Shown piece after piece: positions 17,991 through 26,620 of a stretch of 64,000 nt of DNA. This stretch comes from Gloeothece verrucosa PCC 7822. GTDB taxonomy: Bacteria; Cyanobacteriota; Cyanobacteriia; Cyanobacteriales; Microcystaceae. Made by a program: the position numbers and the translations under genes. The first letter of the stretch is position 1; each line of letters starts with the position of its first letter. Where the stretch lies: positions 5,696,501-5,760,500 of the forward strand of contig NC_014501.1 in NCBI RefSeq assembly GCF_000147335.1. The letters are read 5' to 3'. The notes below the pieces were generated by a model. That model had not been told where the DNA came from. It did no database searches and worked only from the letters and a program-made list of their open reading frames with translations.

Positions 17991-18190
17991 ATCAATAAAA
18001 AATATAATTCCTACGGCGAAAGGTAATCGGCTCATTTAAAGAATGCTTAAAACGAATAATCAGCCAGACGCTTTAATATAAATTAATAATATCTTTTTGA
18101 CAAAACAGTTAAAAAACCAGTAAAAATACGGAAATATTCGGTTGTTAGGTTCAATGTTGCTGGTATAAATTATAGTTTATGAGATTGATA

Positions 18191-18330
18191 AGTACCTGGA
18201 CACAATTAAAGTTAACTGTGTGATCAGGGAACAGGGAACAGGGAACAGGGAACAGGGAACAGGGAACAGGTAAGACTTTCAATGTTTTTACATTTCTTAA
18301 CATAGTGAGCTTTATTTATGTCCAGGTACT
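18191..18330. mobile_element. 140-bp MITE-like element with TA target duplication (IS630/Tc1 type)
   Basis: The two ends are imperfect terminal inverted repeats: AGTACCTGGACA is identical at both ends, and about 28 of 33 positions match when the arms are extended inward. The element is flanked by TA on both sides (18189-18190 and 18331-18332). TA duplication is the hallmark of the IS630/Tc1/mariner group, of which ISY100 in Synechocystis is a known cyanobacterial member. There is no transposase; the centre contains a 7-bp tandem repeat. The right end lies 38 bp before the hsdR start and supplies the spurious upstream extension of that frame. Confidence 0.7.
18225..18270 (+). repeat. 7-bp tandem repeat (CAGGGAA, about 6.5 copies)
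   Basis: The unit CAGGGAA is repeated without error from 18225 to 18270, inside the MITE-like element. Heptanucleotide tandem repeats (STRR-type) are known in cyanobacterial intergenic DNA and vary in copy number between strains. Confidence 0.9.
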
Positions 18331-18370
18331 TACACTATTAGCTGAAATTTTATTTAACTTCACTACAACT

Positions 18371-20746
18371 ATGTCTCTTAACGAAGCTGATACTTGTCGT
18401 AAATACGTTTTACCTAAATTAAGTGCTTGGGAGCCTGAACCCCACTTGATTACAGAACAGTATTATATTGATGCAGGGCGCATTCTAAGTACAAGCAAAA
18501 AGATTCGACGACGGCGTAGGAAAAAAGCCGACTATTTACTCTGTTATACCCGTGATTTTCCTTTAGCGGTAGTAGAAGCGAAACGGAAACTCAAATCCCC
18601 TTATGATGGATTAGAACAGGCTAAGGAATACGCGGAGTTATTAAGCTTAAAGTTCGCTTATGCCACAAATGGCACCGGAATTGTTGAATTCGACTACACT
18701 ACAGGGCTTATCACAGAAATTGATTCATTTCCCAGTCCGGAGGAACTTTGGGCAAGACAACGGCAGGCAGAGGGATTGACGGATGAAGTGGCTGATAAGC
18801 TTTTAACGCCATTTGATTTAACCGGTGGAAAAATCCCTCGCTATTATCAACGGATTGCTATTAATCGGGTTATTCAAGCTATTCTCCAACAGCAGAAGCG
18901 GCTATTACTGACAATGGCGACGGGAACAGGGAAAACCACAGTCGCCTTTCAGATTTGTCAAAAGCTATGGACGATGGGATGGAATCGGGACAGGGAATAT
19001 AGAAAGCCGAGAATTTTGTATTTAGCAGACAGAAATATTTTGGTAGACCAACCCATGCTTAAGGATTTTGCTGTATTTCCCGAAGATATTATCCATAAAA
19101 TAGCAGGAGAAGCTATTCATAGCCGCGAAATTTATTTTGCTATTTATCAGGCCATCGCCGGGGATAAAAAGAGCATTGGTTTGTATCGAGAGTATAGCCC
19201 TGATTTCTTTGATTTCATTATTGTTGATGAGTGTCATCGAGGTAGTGCCAGGGATGAAAGCAACTGGAGAAAAATCTTAGAGTATTTTCAGCCGGCTTAC
19301 CAGTTAGGACTGACGGCAACGCCGAAACGAGATGATAATGTAGATACCTATCGTTATTTTGGCAATCCTCTTTATACTTATTCTTTGGCACAGGGAATAG
19401 GGGATGGATTTTTAGCCCCCTATACCGTTCATCGGGTAACGACGACTTTTGATGCCTTTGGGTGGCGGCCTAACCCTGATGAATTAGATAGGTATGGGCG
19501 CACTATTCCTGATGAAGAATATCAAACCCCCGATTTTGAACGGGCAGTAGCCTTAAAAGTGAGAACTGAAGCAATAGCCCGTCATATTACTAATTTCCTC
19601 AAAAAAACAGATCGTTTTGCTAAAACCATTGTTTTTTGTGTGGATGAACCCCATGTTCAAGAAATGGTTAGGGCGTTGAATAATTTTAATGCTGATTTGG
19701 CGCGTCAATATCCTAATTATGTTTGCCGCATTACTTCTGCTGCCGGAGAAGTGGGGAAAGAATATCTCTATCAGTTTCAGGATGTTTTAACTCAAACCCC
19801 AGTGATTGCTGTAACGTCGAAGTTACTTGCTATAGGGGTAGATGTTCCGACTTGTAAAAATGTGGTGTTGGCAAAGGTTATTAAGTCTATGACCGATTTT
19901 AAACAAATTATTGGGCGTGGTACTCGTGTTGAAGAAGATGCCGGTAAGTCTTTCTTTTATATATTGGATTATACTAACAGCACCCGACTCTTTGCTGACC
20001 CTGCTTTTGATGGAGAATCGACACGCATTGAAACCGAAGAAATGGATGATGAGGGGCAAACGGTTGAGGGAACAGAGGAGGTTATTGAAAATCCACAAGC
20101 GGCTGAGGATGTGCCAGAAGATGATGCCCCATTAGGGTTTACAGGCATTGCTGAAGATGAAGATATTGTCCCTCGGAAATATTATTATGATGGGGGTCAA
20201 TGTGAGGTAATTGGGGAAATTGTTTATGAATTAGACCCTAATGGTAACCGGTTGCGGAGTTTTAAGTTAGTCGATTATACAAAAGAGCAAGTTAGAACTC
20301 TTTATCGGTCTAGTATAGAAATACAGCAACGGTGGATAGATACAGAGAGGCGTTCGGAGATTATTGAACAATTAGGAGACAGAGGGATTGATTTTGAAGA
20401 CCTTAAACAGGTGACGAACCAACCAGAAGCAGATCCTTTTGATTTATTATGTCATATAGCTTTTGATGCACCAATAATGACCTGTAAACAACGTGCAGAA
20501 CAGCTAAAACGCAAGGGAAAGAGTTTTTTTGAGCAGTATGGGCAGGAAGCAAGAGCTATCCTAGAGATATTGTTAGAAAATTATGCTCAAGGTGGGCCAC
20601 AGCAGTTTGTCTTACCCGCAGCGCTGAAGGTTAAAGCAGTAGAGGAGAGGTTTGGCAATATTCGGGAAATCTCCAACAAGTTTGGAGGGGCAGAACAATT
20701 AAAAAAGGCTATTGAACAGTTACAAAGTTTATTGTATGCGGCTTAA
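18371..20746 (+). CDS. hsdR: Type I restriction enzyme, R (motor/nuclease) subunit
   Basis: HsdR translocates DNA and cuts unmodified DNA in the R2M2S complex. An N-terminal PD-(D/E)xK nuclease is visible as KKADYLL followed by AVVEAKRKL (about residues 55-75). The helicase motor has LLTMATGTGKTTVAFQI (Walker A, about 180), DECHRGSARDE (motif II, about 285), LTATPKRDDN and a QIIGRGTRVEED-type motif VI. The C-terminal region resembles the EcoEI R_C domain. An open frame reaches back to 18305, but those 22 residues are translated MITE sequence; the ATG at 18371 (MSLNEADTCRKYVLPKL) is the real start. This gives 791 residues, a normal size. Confidence 0.92.
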   Translation: MSLNEADTCRKYVLPKLSAWEPEPHLITEQYYIDAGRILSTSKKIRRRRRKKADYLLCYTRDFPLAVVEAKRKLKSPYDGLEQAKEYAELLSLKFAYATNGTGIVEFDYTTGLITEIDSFPSPEELWARQRQAEGLTDEVADKLLTPFDLTGGKIPRYYQRIAINRVIQAILQQQKRLLLTMATGTGKTTVAFQICQKLWTMGWNRDREYRKPRILYLADRNILVDQPMLKDFAVFPEDIIHKIAGEAIHSREIYFAIYQAIAGDKKSIGLYREYSPDFFDFIIVDECHRGSARDESNWRKILEYFQPAYQLGLTATPKRDDNVDTYRYFGNPLYTYSLAQGIGDGFLAPYTVHRVTTTFDAFGWRPNPDELDRYGRTIPDEEYQTPDFERAVALKVRTEAIARHITNFLKKTDRFAKTIVFCVDEPHVQEMVRALNNFNADLARQYPNYVCRITSAAGEVGKEYLYQFQDVLTQTPVIAVTSKLLAIGVDVPTCKNVVLAKVIKSMTDFKQIIGRGTRVEEDAGKSFFYILDYTNSTRLFADPAFDGESTRIETEEMDDEGQTVEGTEEVIENPQAAEDVPEDDAPLGFTGIAEDEDIVPRKYYYDGGQCEVIGEIVYELDPNGNRLRSFKLVDYTKEQVRTLYRSSIEIQQRWIDTERRSEIIEQLGDRGIDFEDLKQVTNQPEADPFDLLCHIAFDAPIMTCKQRAEQLKRKGKSFFEQYGQEARAILEILLENYAQGGPQQFVLPAALKVKAVEERFGNIREISNKFGGAEQLKKAIEQLQSLLYAA

Positions 20747-20761
20747 ATAGGACTAACCGTT

Positions 20762-21217
20762 ATGAAAGTTTCTCTCAATTTATCACTTAAAACTCTTTAT
20801 GAACAAGATTTTTTACTTTGGTTAACAGCCACGACCCAATTACTTAGAGAAAAAAATTTAGAGCAAGTTGACTATGAGAATTTAATTGAAGAACTAGAAA
20901 GTATGGGCAGAAGCGAAAAAAATGCTTGTAAAAGTAATTTGAGAATTCTCTTAATGCACTTGCTAAAATATCAATATCAAGCTGAAAAACGGACTAATAG
21001 CTGGCTCTATACTATCATAGAACATCGAAAACGATTGAGGGATGCCCTACAAACTAGCCCAAGTTTAAAGCCTTTTTTGCAGGAAGTTTTTTCTCAATCT
21101 TATCAAGATGCTAGAGAATTAGCCGCTAGTGAGACAGGGTTAGCTCTTGACATTTTCCCTGAATTATGTTCTGTTTCCTTAGAAGAAGTTCTAAATGAGA
21201 ACTATTTACCTAACTAA
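20762..21217 (+). CDS. DUF29 family protein inside the hsd locus
   Basis: DUF29 proteins are small, helical and very common in cyanobacteria; their function is unknown. The hallmark start LYEQDFLLWLTATTQLLREK, the middle YENLIEELESMGRSEK and the SNLRILLMHLLKYQYQ helix are all present. It is 15 bp after hsdR and 2 bp before hsdM, so it is likely co-transcribed with the restriction-modification genes. Whether it takes part in the complex is not known. Confidence 0.85.
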   Translation: MKVSLNLSLKTLYEQDFLLWLTATTQLLREKNLEQVDYENLIEELESMGRSEKNACKSNLRILLMHLLKYQYQAEKRTNSWLYTIIEHRKRLRDALQTSPSLKPFLQEVFSQSYQDARELAASETGLALDIFPELCSVSLEEVLNENYLPN

Positions 21218-21219
21218 AA

Positions 21220-23040
21220 ATGCCCAAACGTACCAACAACCCCTCAAAACAATCCCAAACAACTGCCCAACGCCTCGGCAGCGTCATTAAATCTGCCCGT
21301 GATATCATGCGGAAGGATAAAGGGTTAAATGGAGAATTAGACCGCCTTCCCCAACTCACTTGGATAATGTTTCTCAAGCTACTTGATGATATGGAAAAAG
21401 TGAGGGAAGATGAGGCATTTTTAGAAGGTAAAATCTATCAATCTTTACTTAAATATCCTTACCGTTGGCGCGACTGGGTAAAACAGCCCAATCAACCGGA
21501 AACAACCCTTCATTTGTTAAGCGGTGACCAGTTTCTACAGTTTATTAATAATGAAAAAGTTATTTTACCAGATGGCAAGGAATCTGACGGGCTATTTGCC
21601 TATTTACGAAGTCTTCAGAGTAATACAGGAAGAGAACGACAAGACCTTATCCGAGAAGTATTTCGGGATGTGAATAACCGCATGATTAGTGGGGCATTAT
21701 TGCGGGATGTGGTCAATAAAATTAATGATATTCATTTCGATAGTTCTGAAGAAGTCAATATACTGAGCAACTTTTATGAGTCGATGCTCAAAGAAATGCG
21801 CGACGCGGCGGGAGATTCAGGAGAGTTTTATACTCCTCGTCCTGTGGTGCGGTTTATGGTGAAAGTTATTGACCCCAAATTAGGAGAAACTATTCACGAT
21901 CCGGCCTGCGGGACGGCTGGTTTTTTAATTGAGGTTTATGAGTATTTAAAGGGTCAATGTAAGGCGGATGAATGGGCAATGTTACAGGCGAGTTTATCTG
22001 GGGTTGAGGCTAAACCTTTGCCCTATATGTTAGCTCAGATGAATTTGCTTTTACATGGGGTTGAATACCCTGATGTAGAACACCGAAATAGTTTAGGGCA
22101 ACCTCTGACTAATTTAGGGCAAAAAGACCAAGTAGACATTATCCTAACTAACCCTCCTTTCGGAGGTGAAGAAGAAGAAAAAATCAAGAATAATTTCCCG
22201 CCCAAAATGCAAACCTCTGAGACGGCGTTATTGTTTTTTCAGTTAATTATGCGGTTACTGAAGAAACATCCCAAACCGGGACGAGGAGGTATTGTTGTTC
22301 CTAATGGGGTGTTATTTGGGGATGGAATTTGTGCTAAGGTGAAGGAACAATTATTGACTCAGTTTAATTTACATACCATTGTCCGTTTGCCTAATGGGGT
22401 ATTTGAACCTTATACGAGTATTCCCACCAATTTGTTATTTTTTGATGCGTCTGGAAGTACGGAGGAAATTTGGTATTATGAGGTTGCTTTACCAGAGGGA
22501 ATGAAGAAATTTACTAAAACTAAACCGATGCAAGATGGAGATTTTGACGAGTGTTTAGTATGGTGGAATAATCGAGAGGAAAATGGGCAAGCATGGCGTT
22601 ATAATTTTGGGGCAGTTTATGAGGCGGCTAAGGCAAAAGCACAACCTCATTGGGATGCGGCGAATGAAGCGTTAGCAATGGCGGATAAATGTAGTAAGCA
22701 GATAAAACAGTTAGAGGAAAAAATTAAGGTTTTAGAAGTGTCTAATCTGGATTTTACCCCTGTTGAACAGAAAAAATTACTTGAGAAACAGATTAAGGAA
22801 TTGAAAGGGAAAATAAGTATCATTCAAGCTGAGGAACAACGTTATCGGGGTGTTGCTAAGGAGGAACAAGCTAAGGGGGATGAGATTTACTGGAGGGTTT
22901 TTAATTTAGACCAAAAGAACCCTAATTCAGGGCAGGATTTTGAACATTTACCCCCTGATAAGTTAGTAGCAGATATTATGGCTAAGGATTTACGGGTGGC
23001 TGAAATTATGGCGGAAATTCAGGAGATTTTGAGTATGTAA
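21220..23040 (+). CDS. hsdM: Type I restriction-modification, M (N6-adenine methyltransferase) subunit
   Basis: HsdM methylates adenine at the site chosen by HsdS. An N-terminal helical HsdM_N domain (about 15-150) precedes the catalytic domain, with the SAM motif DPACGTAGFLIEVY near residue 226 and the catalytic NPPFGG near 310. A long charged coiled coil (about 485-545, KQIKQLEEKIKVLE and KQIKELKGKIS) near the C-terminus suits contact with HsdS. At 606 residues it is somewhat longer than classical HsdM because of that coiled coil. It starts 2 bp after the DUF29 stop. Confidence 0.93.
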   Translation: MPKRTNNPSKQSQTTAQRLGSVIKSARDIMRKDKGLNGELDRLPQLTWIMFLKLLDDMEKVREDEAFLEGKIYQSLLKYPYRWRDWVKQPNQPETTLHLLSGDQFLQFINNEKVILPDGKESDGLFAYLRSLQSNTGRERQDLIREVFRDVNNRMISGALLRDVVNKINDIHFDSSEEVNILSNFYESMLKEMRDAAGDSGEFYTPRPVVRFMVKVIDPKLGETIHDPACGTAGFLIEVYEYLKGQCKADEWAMLQASLSGVEAKPLPYMLAQMNLLLHGVEYPDVEHRNSLGQPLTNLGQKDQVDIILTNPPFGGEEEEKIKNNFPPKMQTSETALLFFQLIMRLLKKHPKPGRGGIVVPNGVLFGDGICAKVKEQLLTQFNLHTIVRLPNGVFEPYTSIPTNLLFFDASGSTEEIWYYEVALPEGMKKFTKTKPMQDGDFDECLVWWNNREENGQAWRYNFGAVYEAAKAKAQPHWDAANEALAMADKCSKQIKQLEEKIKVLEVSNLDFTPVEQKKLLEKQIKELKGKISIIQAEEQRYRGVAKEEQAKGDEIYWRVFNLDQKNPNSGQDFEHLPPDKLVADIMAKDLRVAEIMAEIQEILSM

Positions 23041-23058
23041 AACGCTATATTCTTAATC

Positions 23059-23111
23059 TAGCCCGCGCAGGCGGGCTTTGCTCGTATAGCCCAACCCTTC
23101 AGGGTTAGGGC
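23059..23111 (-). repeat. Dispersed palindromic repeat, copy 1
   Basis: Two adjoining hairpins: GCCCGC-GCAG-GCGGGC (23061-23076) and AACCCT-TC-AGGGTT (23093-23106). Read on the minus strand, the 53-bp block aligns with the block at 30519-30573 through CCCTGAAGGGT and GCGGGCTA with few differences. It lies between hsdM and hsdS and could affect their shared transcript. Confidence 0.75.
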
Positions 23112-23157
23112 GTTTCACAAGAAATTAAGTACAATAATAAAAAAAGAGGGGTAAAGA

Positions 23158-24351
23158 ATGAGTCAGAATTGGGATTTAGTGCCGTTAGGAGAAATATTAA
23201 TTAAATCTAATACTTGGATTCAAATAGAAGCAAATAAAAAATATAAACAAATTACTGTAAAATATTGGGGTAAAGGTGTAGTTGAACGAAATGAAGTAAT
23301 AGGGACAGAAATTGCAGCTTCACAACGATTACAAGTTCGTTCAGGACAATTTATTGTCTCTCGAATTGATGCTCGTCATGGTTCTTTTGGCCTAATTCCA
23401 GATTGCCTCAATGGTGCAATTGTTACTAATGATTTTCCTGTTTTTAATCTAAATATTAATAGGATTTTACCTCATTTTCTTAACTGGATGAGTAAAACGC
23501 CTACTTTTATAGAACTGTGTAAAGTTGCTAGTGAAGGTACTACTAATCGCATTCGCCTCAAGGAAGATAAATTTCTTTCTATGAAAATTCCTTTGCCTAA
23601 ACTCGAAGAACAACAGCGAATCATAGCCAAAATAGAAGAGTTAGTCGCCAAGATAGAAGAGGCACGAGGGTTAAAGGAAGCGGGAATTAGGGAGTGTGAG
23701 ATGCTAATAAATGCTGAAATTTATAATTTATTTACTATCTGTAAAAACACACACTGGGCTAATAAAAAATTAGGAGATATCGTTATTGATGACTGTTATG
23801 GCACATCTGAAAAAACTCATGATTATAAAGTAGGAATTCCTATTTTAAGAATGGGCAATATTCAAAATGGTATATTAGATGTTAGTGAGTTAAAATATTT
23901 AGATATTCATGAAAAAAATAAAGATAAATTAATTCTTCAAAAAGGAGATATTCTAGTTAATCGTACAAATAGCGCAGAATTAGTCGGCAAATGTGCAGTT
24001 TTTAATCTTAAAGGAGAATATGGGTTTGCATCATATATAATTCGTTTACGGCTTGATAAAGCTCAAGCTAACCCTACATTAATAGCAATGTATATTAATT
24101 CATCTCTTGGGCGAACTTATATGTTTAATGAGCGTAAACAAATGACGGGACAAGCAAATATTAATGCGAAAAAATTGAAAGCATTACCTATTATTTTACC
24201 TCCTCTCTCTGAACAACAAGAAATCGTAACCTACCTCGACAACCTACAAACCCAAATAGACGAAATGAAGCGCTTAAGACAAGAATCCCTAAAAGAACTT
24301 AATGCCCTCCTTCCCGCCATCTTAGACAAAGCGTTTAAAGGAGAACTATAA
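23158..24351 (+). CDS. hsdS: Type I restriction-modification, S (specificity) subunit
   Basis: HsdS sets the two half-site specificities of the methylase and endonuclease. The two-fold layout is clear: target-recognition domain 1 (about 1-145), a conserved helix with LPKLEEQQRIIAKIEELVAK (about 142-180), target-recognition domain 2 (about 195-345), and a second conserved helix with PPLSEQQEIVTYLDNLQTQI (about 350-390). At 397 residues it is of normal length with no sign of truncation. It is 117 bp after hsdM, separated by a palindromic repeat. The target-recognition domains are AT-rich, as is common for exchanged specificity domains. Confidence 0.93.
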   Translation: MSQNWDLVPLGEILIKSNTWIQIEANKKYKQITVKYWGKGVVERNEVIGTEIAASQRLQVRSGQFIVSRIDARHGSFGLIPDCLNGAIVTNDFPVFNLNINRILPHFLNWMSKTPTFIELCKVASEGTTNRIRLKEDKFLSMKIPLPKLEEQQRIIAKIEELVAKIEEARGLKEAGIRECEMLINAEIYNLFTICKNTHWANKKLGDIVIDDCYGTSEKTHDYKVGIPILRMGNIQNGILDVSELKYLDIHEKNKDKLILQKGDILVNRTNSAELVGKCAVFNLKGEYGFASYIIRLRLDKAQANPTLIAMYINSSLGRTYMFNERKQMTGQANINAKKLKALPIILPPLSEQQEIVTYLDNLQTQIDEMKRLRQESLKELNALLPAILDKAFKGEL

Positions 24352-24357
24352 AAGGAG

Positions 24358-24431
24358 TGGACGTAACTGGATTCGAACCAGTGACCCCATCGATGTCAAC
24401 GATGTACTCTAACCAACTGAGCTATACGTCC
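24358..24431 (-). tRNA. trnV-GAC: tRNA-Val (GAC)
   Basis: A complete 74-nt cloverleaf reads on the minus strand. The acceptor GGACGTA pairs with TACGTCC, the D-stem is GCTC/GAGT, and the anticodon stem CATCG/CGATG encloses the loop TTGACAT with anticodon GAC, which reads valine GUC and GUU. The T-stem ACTGG/CCAGT encloses TTCGAAT. The discriminator is A and the CCA end is not encoded. It begins six bases after the hsdS stop and is convergent with it. Confidence 0.95.
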
Positions 24432-24443
24432 ATGCGGAAATCT

Positions 24444-24473
24444 ATATTAACACACCTCGAAATTTAAAAGCAA
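24444..24473 (-). promoter_or_regulatory. Probable promoter of tRNA-Val
   Basis: On the minus strand, TTGCTT (24468-24473) and TAATAT (24444-24449) are separated by 18 bp, and the -10 box lies 12 bp before the tRNA 5' end. The match is reasonable for a sigma-70-type promoter but rests on inspection only. Confidence 0.45.
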
Positions 24474-24593
24474 GCGGTTAGCGAAAAAAGTCTCAAAAAC
24501 TTAAATAGATTCCAAAAAACTGTTACATCAAACACTTGTCACTCGCAACATTTGCTACAATAACATCCGGTCATTCGCCAATTGAGAAAATCT

Positions 24594-25097
24594 TTGAGTC
24601 AGTCAGTCGATATTCCCACCCTAGATACTTTAACCCAGGAACTGGCAGCTATTCAGCAAACCGGGTCGAAACGGATTGCTCTACTAGGATCTCGTCATGT
24701 TCCTATCACTCATCAACAGTTAATCGAGATGATGAGTTATGCCCTTGTATTATCGGGCAATCGGATTATGACATCCGGAGCCACCGGCACCAATTCCGCA
24801 GCGATAAAAGGGGCTATGCGGGCTGATCCTAATTTAGTGACAGTTATTCTCCCCCAAAGTTTAGAACGTCAACCGAGGGAGTCTCAAGAACAACTCAGAC
24901 AAGTCATTCATCTGGTAGAAAACCCCGAAAATGACCATCTGTCTCTAGGAGAAGCCAGCGCCATCTGTAACCGTGAGATTATTTCTCGATGCCAGCAGTT
25001 AATCTGTTTTGCTTTTCACGACAGCCATACCCTACTACATACCTGTCAGGAAGCAGAAGAACAACGCAAGTTAGTTACTTTGTTTTATTTTGACTAA
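24594..25097 (+). CDS. DprA/LOG-like Rossmann protein (SLOG superfamily)
   Basis: A Rossmann-type nucleotide-binding core is visible: RIALLGSRHVPITHQQL near residue 27, SGNRIMTSGATGTNSAAIKGA near residue 55 and VTVILPQSLERQP near 83. These match the DNA-processing protein A/LOG superfamily. It is a short stand-alone domain of 167 residues, far below true DprA length, so the role in DNA uptake is uncertain; SLOG proteins also bind nucleotide-derived ligands. No ATG is available. TTG at 24594 (MSQSVDIPTLDTL) is chosen; TTG at 24582 is the alternative. Confidence 0.7.
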   Translation: MSQSVDIPTLDTLTQELAAIQQTGSKRIALLGSRHVPITHQQLIEMMSYALVLSGNRIMTSGATGTNSAAIKGAMRADPNLVTVILPQSLERQPRESQEQLRQVIHLVENPENDHLSLGEASAICNREIISRCQQLICFAFHDSHTLLHTCQEAEEQRKLVTLFYFD

Positions 25098-25132
25098 ATT
25101 GAGTAGCTGGACATCAACAAGCCGCACTGGTA

Positions 25133-25190
25133 CTTTGGGGGTGAGCATTGCCTATGACTCAGTTCAAATCAATGGCAGTGCCCACCTAAA
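25133..25190. repeat. Small palindromic element with AGGTGGGCAC-type ends, copy 1
   Basis: The arm at 25133-25152 (TTTGGGGGTGAGCATTGCC) is an imperfect inverted copy of the arm at 25174-25190 (GGCAGTGCCCACCTAAA). Similar GTGCCCACC ends occur at 35993-36002, 37143-37151 and 41191-41201. Confidence 0.5.
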
Positions 25191-25203
25191 AATTTAACCT
25201 CTC

Positions 25204-25881
25204 TCAAAACTCAAATTCATTTAACCTCTCCTGCAATAACTGGGGAAACAGTTCATAATACTTTTGATTGAGAGGAGAGGGATGGGGCAAAGGCAGAAGG
25301 GTTACTTCTCGTTTATGGGTCATTTTTTGCTCATCAGTAGCCGCCAAAGTAACTTTTAACTTAGCCTCATAGCGGTCTTCTCGCAAAAAAAATTTATTGA
25401 TTTCTCCTTTGGCTCCATAGGGAGCATACCATTTAAAGGCTTCTGTGCCTAATGTAATAATTTGGTTTCCTTCCCAGTGCAGTACCAATAAACGCTCTAT
25501 AAAGGGACGAAAACGTTCTTTAACCTCAATGGAATAAGCTTTATTTCCTGGGGGTTTGTAGGGTACTGTATTGGTTAAAATGGCGCGATCACCTACCGTT
25601 TCTAAATCTTTCTTCGTTTTCGGCTTTTTTTTATAGATGGCTTCATAAAACCCTTGTCTAACCAGGGTTCCGGCAGCCCCGATTAAAGGTTGAGCGGCAT
25701 AGACTTCATCTCGCCCTAAATCTCGCCCGAAAAAGCAAATTTGACTCTTAAGGTTGCCAAAATATAGAATAGGCTGAGTGGGTTCTTTACCGGCGGCTTT
25801 ATAAACTCCTGTATCAATGGGAAAAATTTCTCGCTCAGCTTCAGTGCGAATTTGTACAATTAGAGTTTCAAGGTCTGACAT
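25204..25881 (-). CDS. Uracil-DNA glycosylase superfamily protein
   Basis: UDG-superfamily enzymes remove uracil or related bases from DNA. The 225-residue protein has an N-terminal motif CFFGRDLGRDE (about residues 48-58), an internal TNTVPYKPPGNKAYS segment (about 102-116), and a C-terminal motif LPHPSPLNQKYYE near residue 197, which carries the catalytic-type His. These correspond to UDG motifs 1 to 3. The sequence is divergent from Ung, and the substrate is not certain. It is convergent with the DprA-like gene. Confidence 0.75.
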   Translation of the reverse strand: MSDLETLIVQIRTEAEREIFPIDTGVYKAAGKEPTQPILYFGNLKSQICFFGRDLGRDEVYAAQPLIGAAGTLVRQGFYEAIYKKKPKTKKDLETVGDRAILTNTVPYKPPGNKAYSIEVKERFRPFIERLLVLHWEGNQIITLGTEAFKWYAPYGAKGEINKFFLREDRYEAKLKVTLAATDEQKMTHKREVTLLPLPHPSPLNQKYYELFPQLLQERLNEFEF

Positions 25882-25982
25882 TCTTTTATCCTACAGCCTC
25901 TGGGTGAGGTATTATTTTACCAAAGCCTGGGGTCGGCAACTTGTTTCCGACGCTTGCCTACTTCTACAAGTGGGGTTGGTTC

Positions 25983-26483
25983 ATGAGTTATTGCTACTTC
26001 CTGAGCGGCCAACTTGAAAATCTACTAAATTTATTCGTGAATCCTGTGTATATGAGTCGATTACTTTATGAAAAATCGGTTTCTTACAAAGGTAATTTAA
26101 TTATACCTTTTCTGTTTACTATTACGGTAGGAGAACTTATTTATTCTTATTGTTTACTCTCTGAGGACGGAGATAAAAGTCCTTTTCATAAGGCGACTAA
26201 TCCGTCTGAACTTTACTCGAATAATTTTAAAGATATTATAGATATTGCTAAACAACATTTAGATAAAAATATCGAAAAATTTAGCAATACAGATTATTTT
26301 AAAGAACGTTATACTTATCAAAACAATTTAATTATTATTCATCAAGAAGGAGGAAAGTGTTTTTATGATCATTATCCTCCCCATGAACTCAAAAATATCG
26401 CCGCACCCAAAATATTTTTATCAGCTTATGATTGTTTAACTTGGGTGAAAAAAGGCTTAAATCAAAATTTGAATATTAACTAA
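25983..26483 (+). CDS. Hypothetical protein, start uncertain
   Basis: Not recognised. The frame is open from 25941; the ATG at 25983 is chosen, and 26052 (MSRLLYEKSVSYKG) is also possible. No good ribosome-binding site is present for either. The protein has a hydrophobic stretch (IIPFLFTITVGELIYSYCLLS, about residues 40-60), then a Lys/Asn-rich helical region and a C-terminal SAYDCLTWVKKGL. It is AT-rich compared with its neighbours. It is convergent with the DUF1824 gene across a large hairpin. Confidence 0.5.
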   Translation: MSYCYFLSGQLENLLNLFVNPVYMSRLLYEKSVSYKGNLIIPFLFTITVGELIYSYCLLSEDGDKSPFHKATNPSELYSNNFKDIIDIAKQHLDKNIEKFSNTDYFKERYTYQNNLIIIHQEGGKCFYDHYPPHELKNIAAPKIFLSAYDCLTWVKKGLNQNLNIN

Positions 26484-26520
26484 TAAAATGAGCATCCATG
26501 ATCGAGTTAAGCCAGATAAA

Positions 26521-26571
26521 CCTCCTAATTTCAGAGACGTTGTACTCGACGTAGTCAACGTCTCCAGGAGG
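26521..26571. repeat. Long nested hairpin between convergent genes
   Basis: An outer stem CCTCCT (26521-26526)/AGGAGG (26566-26571) encloses an inner perfect stem GAGACGTTG (26534-26542)/CAACGTCTC (26556-26564). It lies between two convergent genes and could act as a bidirectional terminator. A similar GAGACG/CGTCTC stem is at 53407-53430. Confidence 0.7.
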
Positions 26572-26620
26572 ATTAAAAACTTTTTAAATCATGAAGTAAC
26601 AGAGCTTAAATTCAAAGAAG

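Noticed and set aside
18305..18370. N-terminal extension of hsdR
   Set aside because: The frame is open, but these 22 residues are translated from the end of the MITE-like element; the ATG at 18371 begins the recognisable HsdR sequence.
18191..24431. Restriction locus as an integrative island bounded by tRNA-Val
   Set aside because: The tRNA gene is complete and convergent with hsdS, but I found no integrase and no duplicate of the tRNA 3' end near 18 kb.
24536..24826. Open frame overlapping the DprA-like gene
   Set aside because: It is an alternate-frame shadow with a Ser/Arg-rich composition and no family resemblance; the +2 neighbour frame encodes the Rossmann protein.
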